From: Geobacillus kaustophilus
Lineage (GTDB): Bacteria > Bacillota > Bacilli > Bacillales > Anoxybacillaceae
DNA length: 64,000 nt
Assembly: GCF_000948285.1 (NCBI RefSeq)
Contig: NZ_JYBP01000003.1
Span: forward strand, 62,001-126,000
Direction of reading: 5' to 3'
Part shown: positions 1 to 7,495 of the stretch, in pieces
Numbering within the stretch: position 1 is the first letter of the stretch
How the letters are laid out: the number at the start of each line of letters is the position of its first letter
Position numbers and translations under genes: made by a program
The notes under the pieces: generated by a model
Told to the model about the DNA's origin: nothing
Database searches by the model: none
What the model saw: only the letters and a program-made list of their open reading frames with translations

Positions 1-288
1 TTAAAACAGAAAGTGTTTGACCAAAGAGGTAAACGGAAAATGCAACTTGGTTTCCAAACAACAAATGTAACAAAGCCGATTATTATAAACGATATGAAGG
101 AAATGTTTGAATTAGGGCTTATTAATATTGAATGTGTGCGAACTTTAGAGGAAATGAAAATTTATCAAGAAGATAACAAGGGGAGAATGGGTAATAAAAA
201 AGGAAATAATTTTCATGATGATATGATTATCAGCGTGGCTATGGCGTGCCAAGCAATGAAACAGGCAAAATACTATGTAGATATTTAA
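1..288 (+). CDS. Phage terminase large subunit, C-terminal fragment (cut by window edge)
   Basis: The reading frame is open from base 1 and stops at 288, so only the last 95 codons are seen. The sequence ends with an RNase H-like nuclease signature: a His-Asp-Asp near residue 73 followed by an MIISVAMA helix. That is typical of the C-terminal nuclease domain of terminase large subunits, which cut concatemeric phage DNA during packaging. The portal gene follows about 130 bases downstream, the normal order in tailed phages. Codon use is AT-rich, unlike the GC-rich chromosome further right. Whether the gene is intact upstream cannot be judged from this window. Confidence 0.7.
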   Translation, partial: LKQKVFDQRGKRKMQLGFQTTNVTKPIIINDMKEMFELGLINIECVRTLEEMKIYQEDNKGRMGNKKGNNFHDDMIISVAMACQAMKQAKYYVDI

Positions 289-422
289 TTTTATTTGTTG
301 AGCGAAAGAAATCAATAAATACCAAACTTGAACGAGTTTGCGCAGCATTGTGCATGTTCGTGCAGGGGTGTGCCAGTTGGTACACTTTTTTTTATTTCAC
401 TTTTAAAAAGGGGGAATATAAA

Positions 423-430
423 TGAATCTT
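423..430. repeat. Left copy of ISL3 target-site duplication
   Basis: The octamer TGAATCTT here is repeated exactly at 1915-1922, just outside the right inverted repeat. It covers codons 1-3 of the original portal gene, whose ATG is at 422 behind a purine-rich AAAAAGGGGG ribosome binding site. Confidence 0.85.
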
Positions 431-455
431 GGTTCATCACCAAATTTTGTGATTT
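431..455 (+). repeat. Left terminal inverted repeat of the ISL3 element
   Basis: The sequence begins GGTTCATCACC. It matches the reverse complement of 1890-1914 at 20 of 25 positions; the shared inner block is TGTGATTT. Confidence 0.85.
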
Positions 456-534
456 AGTGACAAAAAAGAGAAAGCACTGACGAGATCCTGGCAATAATGT
501 TAGCGGTGAAATAAACATTAAGGAGGTCTCGTAA

Positions 535-1725
535 GTGCTTTCTATACCACTAGGATTGCCAGAATTTAAAGTGATTAAACAAGAACTTCTTTCCTATGGT
601 TATACGATTCATGTAGAGAAAACAGAGACACAGGAACGTTGCCCTCATTGTGGGTTTGCCACTTCCTCTGTCCACGACAGACGGACAAGAAAAGTACGGG
701 ATTTGGCGATTTTCCATCAACCGGTGTACTTGTTCATAAAGGTAAAGCGCTATCGGTGCTGGAATTGTTCTCAAGTGTTTTCCGCCTCTTTGGAATCGAT
801 TCCACCCAATCAACACTACACCAATCGATTTTGTGAGTACTTGTATGAACTTTGCGAAGGCTCCACCATTCAAGAGGTTAGCCGAAAGCACCGCATCCCA
901 TATACAACATTGGAACGCATTTATTACTCCATCGCATCGAAAAAAGCAAAAGAGCGTCAAACAGCGATAGAAGCATCTTCTCAAGAAGGAATGGTGCTTA
1001 GTTTAGATGAAATCGCTGTAAAAAAGGGACATCAGTATGAAACTGTATTGATGGATGCCAGAGCCGGATCGGTCATGGGAATGCATGCCGATCGCCAATG
1101 TGACTCCGCCATCAACTTGTTGAGCCAAAATATCCTGTCGAAAGAAATGGTCCAAACGGTGATTCTTGACATGTGGGAACCTTATCATAAGGCGGTTCGC
1201 GCCCTGTTTCCATCTGCTTCGATTGTCATCGATAAGTACCATGTGGTTCAAAAAGTGACACAAGCCTTGGATCAAGCAAGAAAGGAATTTTCTCCATTGA
1301 AAAAGGCTCGATATCTTCTCTTGAAAGGCTGTGAAAAGCTTCGTAAGGACCAACGGCTTCGATTAGACGATATCTTGGAGGAGTATCCGGCACTTTCCAT
1401 TGCTTATTATCTGAAAGAGTTGTTTCGGGATTTTTACCGAACCGATGGATATCATGAAGCAAAGGAACGCTTGGAAGAATGGATTCAGTTAGCCAAACAG
1501 AGCCCTTTTGCTTCTTTTCAGAAAGCAGCCAACACGCTTGAAAGGTGGAAGGAGCCTATTCTTTCCTACTTTTTGTGCCCATATACGAATGCCCGAATTG
1601 AGGGGACGAATCACAAGATCAAAAACATCAAACGCCGGGCATATGGCTATCGAAATCTAGAACGGTTTCGTTTGCGTGTATTTCTGGAGTGTACAGGGAA
1701 CACTACAGGCAGTCAGGCTGCTTAA
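535..1725 (+). CDS. ISL3-family transposase
   Basis: This 396-residue protein moves the insertion sequence that contains it. The N-terminus has a zinc-ribbon-like cluster: a CPHCG motif near residue 37 and a CWNC motif near residue 75. The DDE-type catalytic core follows, with a first Asp in a SLDEIA context (about residue 157), a second in ILDMWEPY (about 217), and a late Glu in ARIEGTNHKIK (about 360). The C-terminal stretch rich in Lys/Arg is typical of ISL3 enzymes. A GTG start is preceded by AAGGAGG at 520-526. No frameshift or stop interrupts it, so it is probably active. Confidence 0.9.
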   Translation: MLSIPLGLPEFKVIKQELLSYGYTIHVEKTETQERCPHCGFATSSVHDRRTRKVRDLAIFHQPVYLFIKVKRYRCWNCSQVFSASLESIPPNQHYTNRFCEYLYELCEGSTIQEVSRKHRIPYTTLERIYYSIASKKAKERQTAIEASSQEGMVLSLDEIAVKKGHQYETVLMDARAGSVMGMHADRQCDSAINLLSQNILSKEMVQTVILDMWEPYHKAVRALFPSASIVIDKYHVVQKVTQALDQARKEFSPLKKARYLLLKGCEKLRKDQRLRLDDILEEYPALSIAYYLKELFRDFYRTDGYHEAKERLEEWIQLAKQSPFASFQKAANTLERWKEPILSYFLCPYTNARIEGTNHKIKNIKRRAYGYRNLERFRLRVFLECTGNTTGSQAA

Positions 1726-1755
1726 GCGCTCCCTTCTTCCGCTATCGGTATGATA

Positions 1756-1810
1756 GTTGGTAGAATGGAACCCGTCAAGGAAAGCACTTGACTGTTTCCA
1801 TTCTACCAAC
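1756..1810 (+). terminator. Long hairpin downstream of the transposase gene
   Basis: A perfect 15-bp inverted repeat (GTTGGTAGAATGGAA at 1756-1770 against 1796-1810) is extended inward by GTCAAG/CTTGAC. There is no T-run after it. It may act as a transcription barrier or a subterminal structural element of the IS. Confidence 0.5.
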
Positions 1811-1889
1811 TTCGTGGTCTGTATGCGGAAGAAGGATCCTGACTGATGAACCTATTTCATCCAGCTAACATGTCTCTAGGATTGAGTAG

Positions 1890-1914
1890 AAATCACAGAA
1901 AATGGTGAAGACCC
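1890..1914 (-). repeat. Right terminal inverted repeat of the ISL3 element
   Basis: It ends in GAAGACCC at 1914 and is the imperfect inverse of 431-455. The ATG at 1902 lies inside this repeat and gives the downstream portal frame a replacement start. Confidence 0.85.
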
Positions 1915-3224
1915 TGAATCTTCAACAATACATAAAAGGATTTTATGATGGGCGTAATGATTGGTTTATTGAAGAAGTGCAGAGTGTGACGAATCAACAA
2001 CGTATAATGAATGTAATGAATCTAAAAGATTATTTGAATGGGCAACATAAGATTCTTCAAAAACAGCCATACATGTACAATGGCAAAGAATTTCATCCAC
2101 GAAAAATAATTTTACAATATGCAAAGACGTTATTGAACTTCCAAACATCATTTCTTCTTCAACACCCGATTACGATTACAGGAAAAGAGCGTATTGTTAA
2201 AGAATATCAAAAGGTAAATAAGCAAGGACACTATGACCGACTGAATCGTAAAATTTTAGATAAGATGTTGAAGTACGGGCAAGTGTATGAGTATGTGTAT
2301 TTAGAAGGGAATAAAACAATTAAATCGAAACTTATAGATGCTAGTGAAGGTTTTCCTGTTTGGAACGATGATAATGAAATGATTGCATTTATACAGGCGT
2401 ATATGGTAAATGGGATTGATTATTATATTGTGTATTCAGAGGATACAGTTGAAACATATGATAATAAAGGTGGAGAATTACGCTTAACTGGAAGATACGC
2501 AAACTTAAGTGGATTGCCGATTGTTTATAAAACAACGAATGAAGTCAATGATAACGAAGGTAAAAGTGAATTAGAAGATTGGATTAGTATTCTTGACAAC
2601 ATGGAAGACTTAATCAGTAAATATATGGATACTTTTTATAAGTTTATGGATCCGATTGCAGTTTCAATTGGTCAACAGTTGAAAGGTGAATTGCCTAGCG
2701 AGGTGGTCGGGAAGGGTATTAACCTTGATGACGGTGGCGAGTTTTACCTAGAACAAAATAAAACAGATTATCAAACATTCCAAACATTGTATAAAACATT
2801 GTTGCAAGCATTGTTAGATATATCGCAGACACCAGCCGTGAGTTTAAATAAGACAGATATAAGTAATTTGTCTGAAGTTTCGATCAAACTTTTATTCCAA
2901 TTGGCAGAGATTAAAGCGTCAATAAATGAACAATATATGCGTGAAGGGATAGAACAGCGCTTTGAGAAGATTAGACGATTACTTGAATATAAAGGCGTAA
3001 CGTTTACTGATGATGAATTTGATTCGTTAGGGCTTGTATTCCAGTATGCACTTCCAAGCAGCGATAAAGAAATTATCGAGAATATGAAATCGTTGCGTGA
3101 AATAGGTGGATTGAGTTTGCAAACGATGTTGGAACAGAATCCGTACGTACATGATGTTCAGCAAGAGATGATGAGATTAAAGGAAGAAAAAGGCACAATA
3201 TCTAGTGGCAGTGAGAATAATTAG
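1902..3224 (+). CDS. Phage portal protein, SPP1 gp6-like; start replaced by IS insertion
   Basis: This 440-residue protein resembles SPP1-type portal proteins (Phage_prot_Gp6 family), the dodecameric ring through which DNA enters and leaves the head. The gene originally began at ATG 422 and read M-N-L-Q-Q-Y; the ISL3 element split it after codon 3. Because the right IS end supplies ATG-GTG-AAG-ACC in frame, the present frame reads M-V-K-T-L-N-L-Q-Q-Y, with only four foreign residues in front. No good ribosome binding site precedes 1902, so expression is doubtful. The remainder is uninterrupted, with the expected Asp/Glu-rich C-terminus. AT-rich composition agrees with phage origin. Confidence 0.75.
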   Translation: MVKTLNLQQYIKGFYDGRNDWFIEEVQSVTNQQRIMNVMNLKDYLNGQHKILQKQPYMYNGKEFHPRKIILQYAKTLLNFQTSFLLQHPITITGKERIVKEYQKVNKQGHYDRLNRKILDKMLKYGQVYEYVYLEGNKTIKSKLIDASEGFPVWNDDNEMIAFIQAYMVNGIDYYIVYSEDTVETYDNKGGELRLTGRYANLSGLPIVYKTTNEVNDNEGKSELEDWISILDNMEDLISKYMDTFYKFMDPIAVSIGQQLKGELPSEVVGKGINLDDGGEFYLEQNKTDYQTFQTLYKTLLQALLDISQTPAVSLNKTDISNLSEVSIKLLFQLAEIKASINEQYMREGIEQRFEKIRRLLEYKGVTFTDDEFDSLGLVFQYALPSSDKEIIENMKSLREIGGLSLQTMLEQNPYVHDVQQEMMRLKEEKGTISSGSENN

Positions 3225-3814
3225 ACACAAGATGTTGTGTTTAATGGAAATGTAGATGTGTAAAGTAAAAATACTTGACGATACTATATCCGCCTGCTCG
3301 CGCCTGTTATGAAATGGCGCAAAAAGCCAATTAAAAAAAGGTTGCAGGGCAGGGGCAGGCGGTCAAGTCCAAAATTTGGCTTGTTAAGCGCATAGATGGG
3401 TTGAAAAATGTAAAAAATTACATAAAATATGGTAAAAATTAGGGTAAAATATACTATAGTTTACATAATGCATCTTATAGGAAGCAATTCCCCATATAAC
3501 AAACATTATCATGGCAACTGAAAAAGCATAAAACAATACCCCTAATTGCCAAAATTTGCCCGTAGCAAGTCATTTTACACACGCGCTAAAAAATTTCGGA
3601 CGACTCTTGACACTTGTCGCTGGAAATCGGACGACTTCTTTTAATTCCATACCATCCAAAAACGTTGATATTTCAATACTTTTTGCACATTCACTATACA
3701 TTCAAAAAATGCCTATAAATCAACGTTTTTTTAACATAGATGAAATATTGCTCGTTTCTATTGATTATTTTTTCGCTTTGCCTATGATGAATAAAATGAA
3801 AGGAAATGATGAAT
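3225..3814. other. Non-coding AT-rich stretch within the prophage relic
   Basis: No convincing gene is seen in these 590 bases. They contain an imperfect inverted repeat built on CCGCCTGC/GCAGGCGG (about 3290-3362) and a short direct repeat GGACGACT (about 3598 and 3629). In an SPP1-like order the head morphogenesis, scaffold and capsid genes would lie here, so a deletion is likely. Confidence 0.5.
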
Positions 3815-4156
3815 ATGACAAATCTTCAACGTTTGCTTTTAGAAATTAAAGGCATTGATTTAGATCAAAACGAATTAACGGTATATTTAGATGAAAACGG
3901 TCTAAAAGCACACGATGAATATAATCCTCAATCGGCAACAAATAAACGCAACATATATAAAACTGCATTATCCATTCTTGAATCAATCGCAAACAATCCT
4001 TCTTTAATGAAAGTATACAAACTTGATGACATGACTGTTGCCGATTTTCATACTAATCTTATTAATCGTATTGACCAACTCGAAAGAAAAATTCGCAGCA
4101 TGAAAACGGATGAAGATGAACAAAACGGAAACGTATTCATGTTGTTTAATTCGTAA
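3815..4156 (+). CDS. Small phage protein, function unknown
   Basis: The gene encodes 113 residues. AAAGGA at 3798-3803 fits the ATG at 3815 best; an ATG at 3806 is the alternative. No domain is recognised. The protein is acidic, with a predicted helical C-terminal half (NRIDQLERKIRS) that could form a short coiled coil. It lies between the portal relic and another connector-like gene, so a head or connector role is possible but not shown. Codon use is strongly AT-biased like the rest of the relic. Confidence 0.5.
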   Translation: MTNLQRLLLEIKGIDLDQNELTVYLDENGLKAHDEYNPQSATNKRNIYKTALSILESIANNPSLMKVYKLDDMTVADFHTNLINRIDQLERKIRSMKTDEDEQNGNVFMLFNS

Positions 4157-4270
4157 CGGAGTGACTGAAAATCACGCAGTGAGGGGGATGAAATATCATC
4201 CTCTTTTTTATGATGTTACCATTTTGGCGACATCATCTTTTTATGATGTTACTGGATAGGAGGTTAAAAA

Positions 4271-4843
4271 ATGAATCCTTTTACAATAGATAATTCCGAT
4301 TTTCAATTCCTTCTTGATACAGTCGGGGAAACGGTTAAGATAGATAATGTTGAGCAAAAAGCAATTGTAAATAATGCAAAAATCGGTGATTATGAAGAGA
4401 AATATATTTATACTCTTTCTAACATTCAACGTGGAAATTTAATTCTACACAATGAAAAAAAATATCTAATTGTGTCTGATATTACGGAAGGGAAACTGTA
4501 TAAGAAAGCATTAATGCGGCATTGTAATTATACAATACAAATTCAAATAACGGAGAAGAGAATAATTGGATACAACGATTTCGGAGAGTCAATATACGAA
4601 ACAGTGGTTGTTGGAGAAATTAATGTTTCATGTATCATTGATAAGTACACTTTCAAAATAGATGATTTTGCGCCTATTAGAGTGTCAGAAAATCAAATTA
4701 TTGTTACGATGCAGGATAATGAAACAAATAAAAGTAAATTCACTGTAAATACGACATTTGAAGTGATGGGGGAAACATGGAAGGTTATCGATGTTGATAT
4801 GACAAGGAATGGATTGCTTATTTTAACATGTGAATTATCATAA
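4271..4843 (+). CDS. Phage head-tail connector-like protein, function uncertain
   Basis: This 190-residue protein starts at ATG 4271 behind GGAGG at 4259-4263. It is rich in beta-strand-forming residues, with alternating hydrophobic segments and a C-terminal segment (EVMGETWKVIDVDMTR) of the kind seen in small head-closure or neck proteins. Family membership cannot be fixed by eye. Its place downstream of portal suggests a neck or tail-adaptor role. No tail, lysis or replication genes follow, so the prophage is clearly incomplete. Confidence 0.45.
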   Translation: MNPFTIDNSDFQFLLDTVGETVKIDNVEQKAIVNNAKIGDYEEKYIYTLSNIQRGNLILHNEKKYLIVSDITEGKLYKKALMRHCNYTIQIQITEKRIIGYNDFGESIYETVVVGEINVSCIIDKYTFKIDDFAPIRVSENQIIVTMQDNETNKSKFTVNTTFEVMGETWKVIDVDMTRNGLLILTCELS

Positions 4844-4997
4844 AATTTAGTATTGAAAACAGGGGATAAATTATGTATGATATATTGTAAGAAAAATTAA
4901 AGTCGTATGAGAAAATTTTTTGAATCAGAAAAAATCTTGCAGGAAAACTATTGATACATCGGTAGTTTTAAATATATTCCATTTAGTGCCATTTTAA

Positions 4998-5056
4998 GCA
5001 CGACTCAAAATCGTGTGGGGTAGCCCCCCGTGTGGGTTCGACTCCCACCATCGGCA
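4998..5056 (+). other. 3' fragment of tRNA-Leu(CAA): phage attachment-site remnant
   Basis: The sequence holds a complete anticodon arm (CACGA-CTCAAAA-TCGTG, anticodon CAA), the long variable arm of a leucine tRNA, the T arm (GTGGGTTCGACTCCCAC) and the acceptor 3' strand ATCGGC plus A. The acceptor 5' strand and D arm are missing upstream. Phages that integrate into tRNA genes leave such 3' halves at the distal att site. The phage-like genes end just before it, and an integrase relic sits just after it. Confidence 0.75.
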
Positions 5057-5104
5057 TCATTAGTATCCGATAGTTCACGAACAAAAATCGTGAAACCCTT
5101 GATG

Positions 5105-5127
5105 CGACCGCGTTTGCGGTCGTTTTT
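5105..5127 (+). terminator. Rho-independent terminator after the tRNA-Leu fragment
   Basis: A CGACCGC/GCGGTCG stem (5105-5111 and 5116-5122) is followed by five T residues. It may be the old terminator of the tRNA gene. Confidence 0.7.
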
Positions 5128-5194
5128 CATTTTTGGGGAATCCCGAAAAAAAAAACGATAAAATCCGAAAAAATGTTGCACGAATTTTGCACCG

Positions 5195-5455
5195 CTATTT
5201 TGCATGATATAGATCATCCATGATTTGATCGAGGAGCATATTTTCCGCTTGTTCCAGCTCGTCCAAAATGTGCGAGTAGGTCTGCAATGTGATCCCTATA
5301 TCCTTATGACCAAGACGCTTTGAAATATATTTGATGTTCGCTTTCGGTATAAAAGCATCGAAGCGTGCGTATGCCTCAAGGAATGCATCGTCACCTCTTT
5401 TAAGCCAAGTTTCCTGCACAACGTTTTTAGCGTTTTGTTAACAGCATCGAGCGAC
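5195..5455 (-). pseudogene. Phage integrase (tyrosine recombinase), truncated and frameshifted
   Basis: Read on the minus strand, the frame contains AVNKTLKTLCRKLGL and HSLRHTHASMLL, the Arg-x-x-His box of tyrosine recombinases. After a one-base frameshift near 5335 comes YISKRLGHKDIGITLQTYSH, with the second conserved His and the nucleophilic Tyr. Only about the last 90 residues of a ~370-residue enzyme remain, and homology stops near 5455. The 3' end faces the tRNA-Leu fragment, the usual int-att layout. Confidence 0.8.
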
Positions 5456-5607
5456 GCGCAGTGTATCAACGTGAGAAACTTTTCGACCCATTGCTTATGC
5501 AAAAGTATTTTCGTTCCAGTGAGAGTGAGCCTATTTATAAATGGGACGACCACGAAAAAGAAAGTGTCATTACCATCGCCAAAGCGATTTCGGGCTTCGC
5601 CGCCTAA
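5431..5607 (+). other. C-terminal fragment of an unrecognised protein
   Basis: An open frame of 58 codons on the plus strand ends in TAA at 5605-5607. Its last ~48 codons (from about 5461) read like a real acidic protein tail, including IYKWDDHEKESVITIAKA. The first codons overlap the integrase relic antisense and are probably not its own. The family is not recognised and no start or ribosome binding site is present. It could be a stranded gene end at a deletion junction. Confidence 0.3.
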
Positions 5608-5619
5608 CCTAGCGCACTG

Positions 5620-5769
5620 GTCACAGGTGCGCCGCCCATCGGGGTACAACTTAACCCGATGGGACGGGGTGAGGACACCCCCCTAAACTTGGGCGTTGTC
5701 TGAACCAGAAATGGATGAGGACGCGAACGACCCAAGAATCCCACGCCCTTTAGCCGTGTGGAGTGTCAA
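5620..5769 (+). mobile_element. Right-end remnant of an IS200/IS605-family element
   Basis: The segment at 5731-5769 has the shape of a Geobacillus IS200/IS605 right end: AAGAATCCCACG, a short loop, a TAGCCGTG arm, then GAGTGTCAA. In such elements this is the transposase-binding hairpin and the 3' end of the TnpB guide RNA. The hairpin has decayed mismatches. No tnpA or tnpB frame is left upstream. The end abuts the truncated coiled-coil gene at 5770, so this element probably removed that gene's 3' part. The left boundary is approximate. Confidence 0.5.
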
Positions 5770-5963
5770 ATTGGACTGAAGATCATCCACGGTGGATCGC
5801 AGTTCAGCGAGTTCTCCTTTGGTGCCATGTTCGCTTCGATCCTGTTTATTTTATTGTTCATATCATTGACATCGGATGTCAAGATGCTGACGCTCGAATG
5901 AAGTTGATTGAGTCGATCTAAAATTTGGTTAAGCAATGCTTCCATTTGGATCATCCTTTCCAA
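5770..5963 (-). pseudogene. Broken copy of the coiled-coil repeat gene at 9093-9761
   Basis: The first 30 or so codons match the N-terminus of the 222-residue coiled-coil protein encoded at 9093-9761 (MERMIQMEALLNQILDRL). A single-base deletion in the ATGGC(A)ACCAAAG segment at about 5827 shifts the frame. Restoring it yields KGELAELRSTVDDLQSNL, the same heptad-like unit as the longer copy. The gene ends abruptly at the IS200/IS605 right end. Confidence 0.75.
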
Positions 5964-6183
5964 GTGTGGATGGATGGTGATTCAAAACAGCGATTTATGG
6001 CTTTTGCTGCTTTCCTCACGCTGTCTGGACCTTGTTGGTGAAGGGTTTGACCATGGGGCTGATCATCCGTGGGCGTGTGTGCAAAAGATCTGGGGACATC
6101 CGATTTTCATTTTAGCATAAATCGTATGGGGGAGAAGAGAAGGGATTTTTTGAAGAAGATGATGAAAAAGGGCGGCAAGTGTC
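5942..6183. repeat. Upstream duplication, copy 1 (partner at 9740-9976)
   Basis: The start codon region and roughly 220 bases upstream of the broken coiled-coil gene match 9740-9976 at roughly 85-90 percent by eye, offset 3,798 bases, same orientation. Shared blocks include CTGGGGACATCCGATTT and AGGGATTTTTTGAAGAAGAT. Confidence 0.8.
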
Positions 6184-6389
6184 TAGTGCAAAATGAAGGT
6201 GCATAGAGTCCTGCATCCCAAACGTACAGAGCTTCATGGCATAAAAAAGACTTGCCATCGCTTGATGTGTTGGTCAAAAAGTTATTCCTGAAAACGAAAT
6301 AAAAAGCCCCTATTAAGGTGCGAAAAGAGGGTTTGGCGTTGAATTTTAGGATGATTATGCGCAACAAACGCCGGGGAGGTGTATTTGTG

Positions 6390-6601
6390 ATGCCTTTTAA
6401 ACAAAAGGGAGAAGTAAAAACTCGAACATACATAACCACCACAGGCGGGAGCGCATCAGCTGTCGCCCATTTCATTGGTGGTGTCGGCGCCTTGCTATCG
6501 CACTTGGAATCATCATGGCGATGAATTATATCCCGGGTTTGATGGAGGATGTAAGAACCCATGATGGATTTGTCAAAATGGAGCTTTTCATAAAAGGGTG
6601 A
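6390..6601 (+). pseudogene. Small membrane protein gene with a frameshift
   Basis: An ATG at 6390 follows GGGGAGGTG (6373-6381). The frame reads MPFKQKGEVKTRTYITTTGG into a hydrophobic stretch HFIGGVGALL. Near 6490 the frame breaks; the next frame continues smoothly as IALGIIMAMNYIPG and ends KMELFIKG at 6601. The join makes a single transmembrane segment in a ~70-residue protein. The family is not recognised. Confidence 0.5.
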
Positions 6602-6650
6602 AACGATGTTTCCGTAAATGCGACTAATGATAACAAAAGAGGAGATTGGG

Positions 6651-7157
6651 TTGAAAAAACGGCTTGTTTTCATTGCCGCCGTGTGGACTGTTTGGTTGGC
6701 AGGCTGTAACGGGCAAACTGACCGCTATGCCATTGAAGGGTATGTTGTGAGAAAAGAAGGGGGGAGCATCTTGGTTGTCAGTTCGGATCCGCAAGATTTT
6801 CGTTCCACAGGCGGGATTGAAGAGTTTTACAATGCTATCTTGGTTTCGAATGCACCAGCGCGAGTGAAGATCGGTCAGAAAGTTCGGGTCTGGATTGATG
6901 AAGGAATTGCTGAGTCGTATCCAGGCCAAGGAAAGGCTGGAAAAGTGTTGGTTGTGCCGAGCGCTCCGCGTGATGGGGCCAGCTTATTGGAGGAGGAAGT
7001 GATCCGCCAAGCGCTGAAAAAGGAGGCGATTGGTCTCCAGCACATGATTCCTGTGATTCGAGCGGTTCAGTATGACAAACAAGCGGACACTTGGACGCTT
7101 CGAGTGAAAGACGCCCATGGGCGAACGGAATTTGATGTTCGAATCAAGGATGGATAA
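6651..7157 (+). CDS. DUF3221-type lipoprotein
   Basis: A 168-residue protein is predicted from TTG 6651, preceded by GGAGATTGGG. The N-terminus is a signal sequence (KKRLVFIAAVWTVWLAGC) with a lipobox Cys, so the protein should be anchored to the outer face of the membrane. The mature part reads YAIEGYVVRKEGGSILVV and later GQKVRVWIDEGIAESYPGQG, which resemble the OB-like DUF3221/YobA family. Family function is unknown. The longer frame from 6618 would place residues in front of the signal peptide, so the later start is preferred. It stands alone. Confidence 0.65.
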   Translation: MKKRLVFIAAVWTVWLAGCNGQTDRYAIEGYVVRKEGGSILVVSSDPQDFRSTGGIEEFYNAILVSNAPARVKIGQKVRVWIDEGIAESYPGQGKAGKVLVVPSAPRDGASLLEEEVIRQALKKEAIGLQHMIPVIRAVQYDKQADTWTLRVKDAHGRTEFDVRIKDG

Positions 7158-7216
7158 AGATGAGAGGATTGCCATCGATATAGATGCAATTTGAAGTTTT
7201 ACCATTTGCAGCTTTT

Positions 7217-7385
7217 ATCGACTGTCGGGCGACCGAACAACGCCGCTTCCAGACCCATATATGGGCCTGTGAAGCAGGTGGTCGTTCGGTCCTCCGTCAT
7301 GCTTTGGCGCGACGGGTCAAGCCTGTGGCTTGCCTTCGACAGTCGAAAATGGACAAACCGCTTTTCCGTCAAGGATATGTTAAAC
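7217..7385. repeat. Dispersed repeat, copy A (partner at 61197-61284)
   Basis: The last ~88 bases align base for base, with substitutions, to 61197-61284. Shared blocks are CAGTCGAAAA and CTTTTCCGTCAAGGAT. CGACTGTCG (7219-7227) and CGACAGTCG (7337-7345) form an internal inverted repeat. The region codes for nothing convincing, and no mobile-element protein is present. Confidence 0.55.
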
Positions 7386-7495
7386 TTCTTCGTTGCATCT
7401 ATAGAGTTATTCAGACAAAAATAGAACACAAGAGAACGCAAACGCAAGAGAAAGGTGCCCTTCCCCCTTTGATGGGGGGGTTCGGGGAAACATTG

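Larger units (their letters stand above)
431..1914 (+). mobile_element. Complete ISL3-family insertion sequence inside the portal gene
   Basis: The element is 1,484 bp. Its ends are imperfect 25-bp inverted repeats (431-455 and 1890-1914, 20 of 25 bases matching). An identical octamer, TGAATCTT, lies directly outside both ends (423-430 and 1915-1922). Eight-base target duplication is the known habit of ISL3 elements, and the single gene inside encodes an ISL3-type transposase. The intact ends, duplication and open transposase frame point to a recent insertion. It landed immediately after the third codon of the phage portal gene. Confidence 0.9.

Noticed and set aside
3556-3849. 97-codon frame before the small phage gene
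   Set aside because: It lacks a ribosome binding site and overlaps the start of the better supported gene at 3815.
4998-5056. Functional tRNA-Leu gene
   Set aside because: The acceptor 5' strand and D arm are absent upstream, so it cannot fold into a tRNA.
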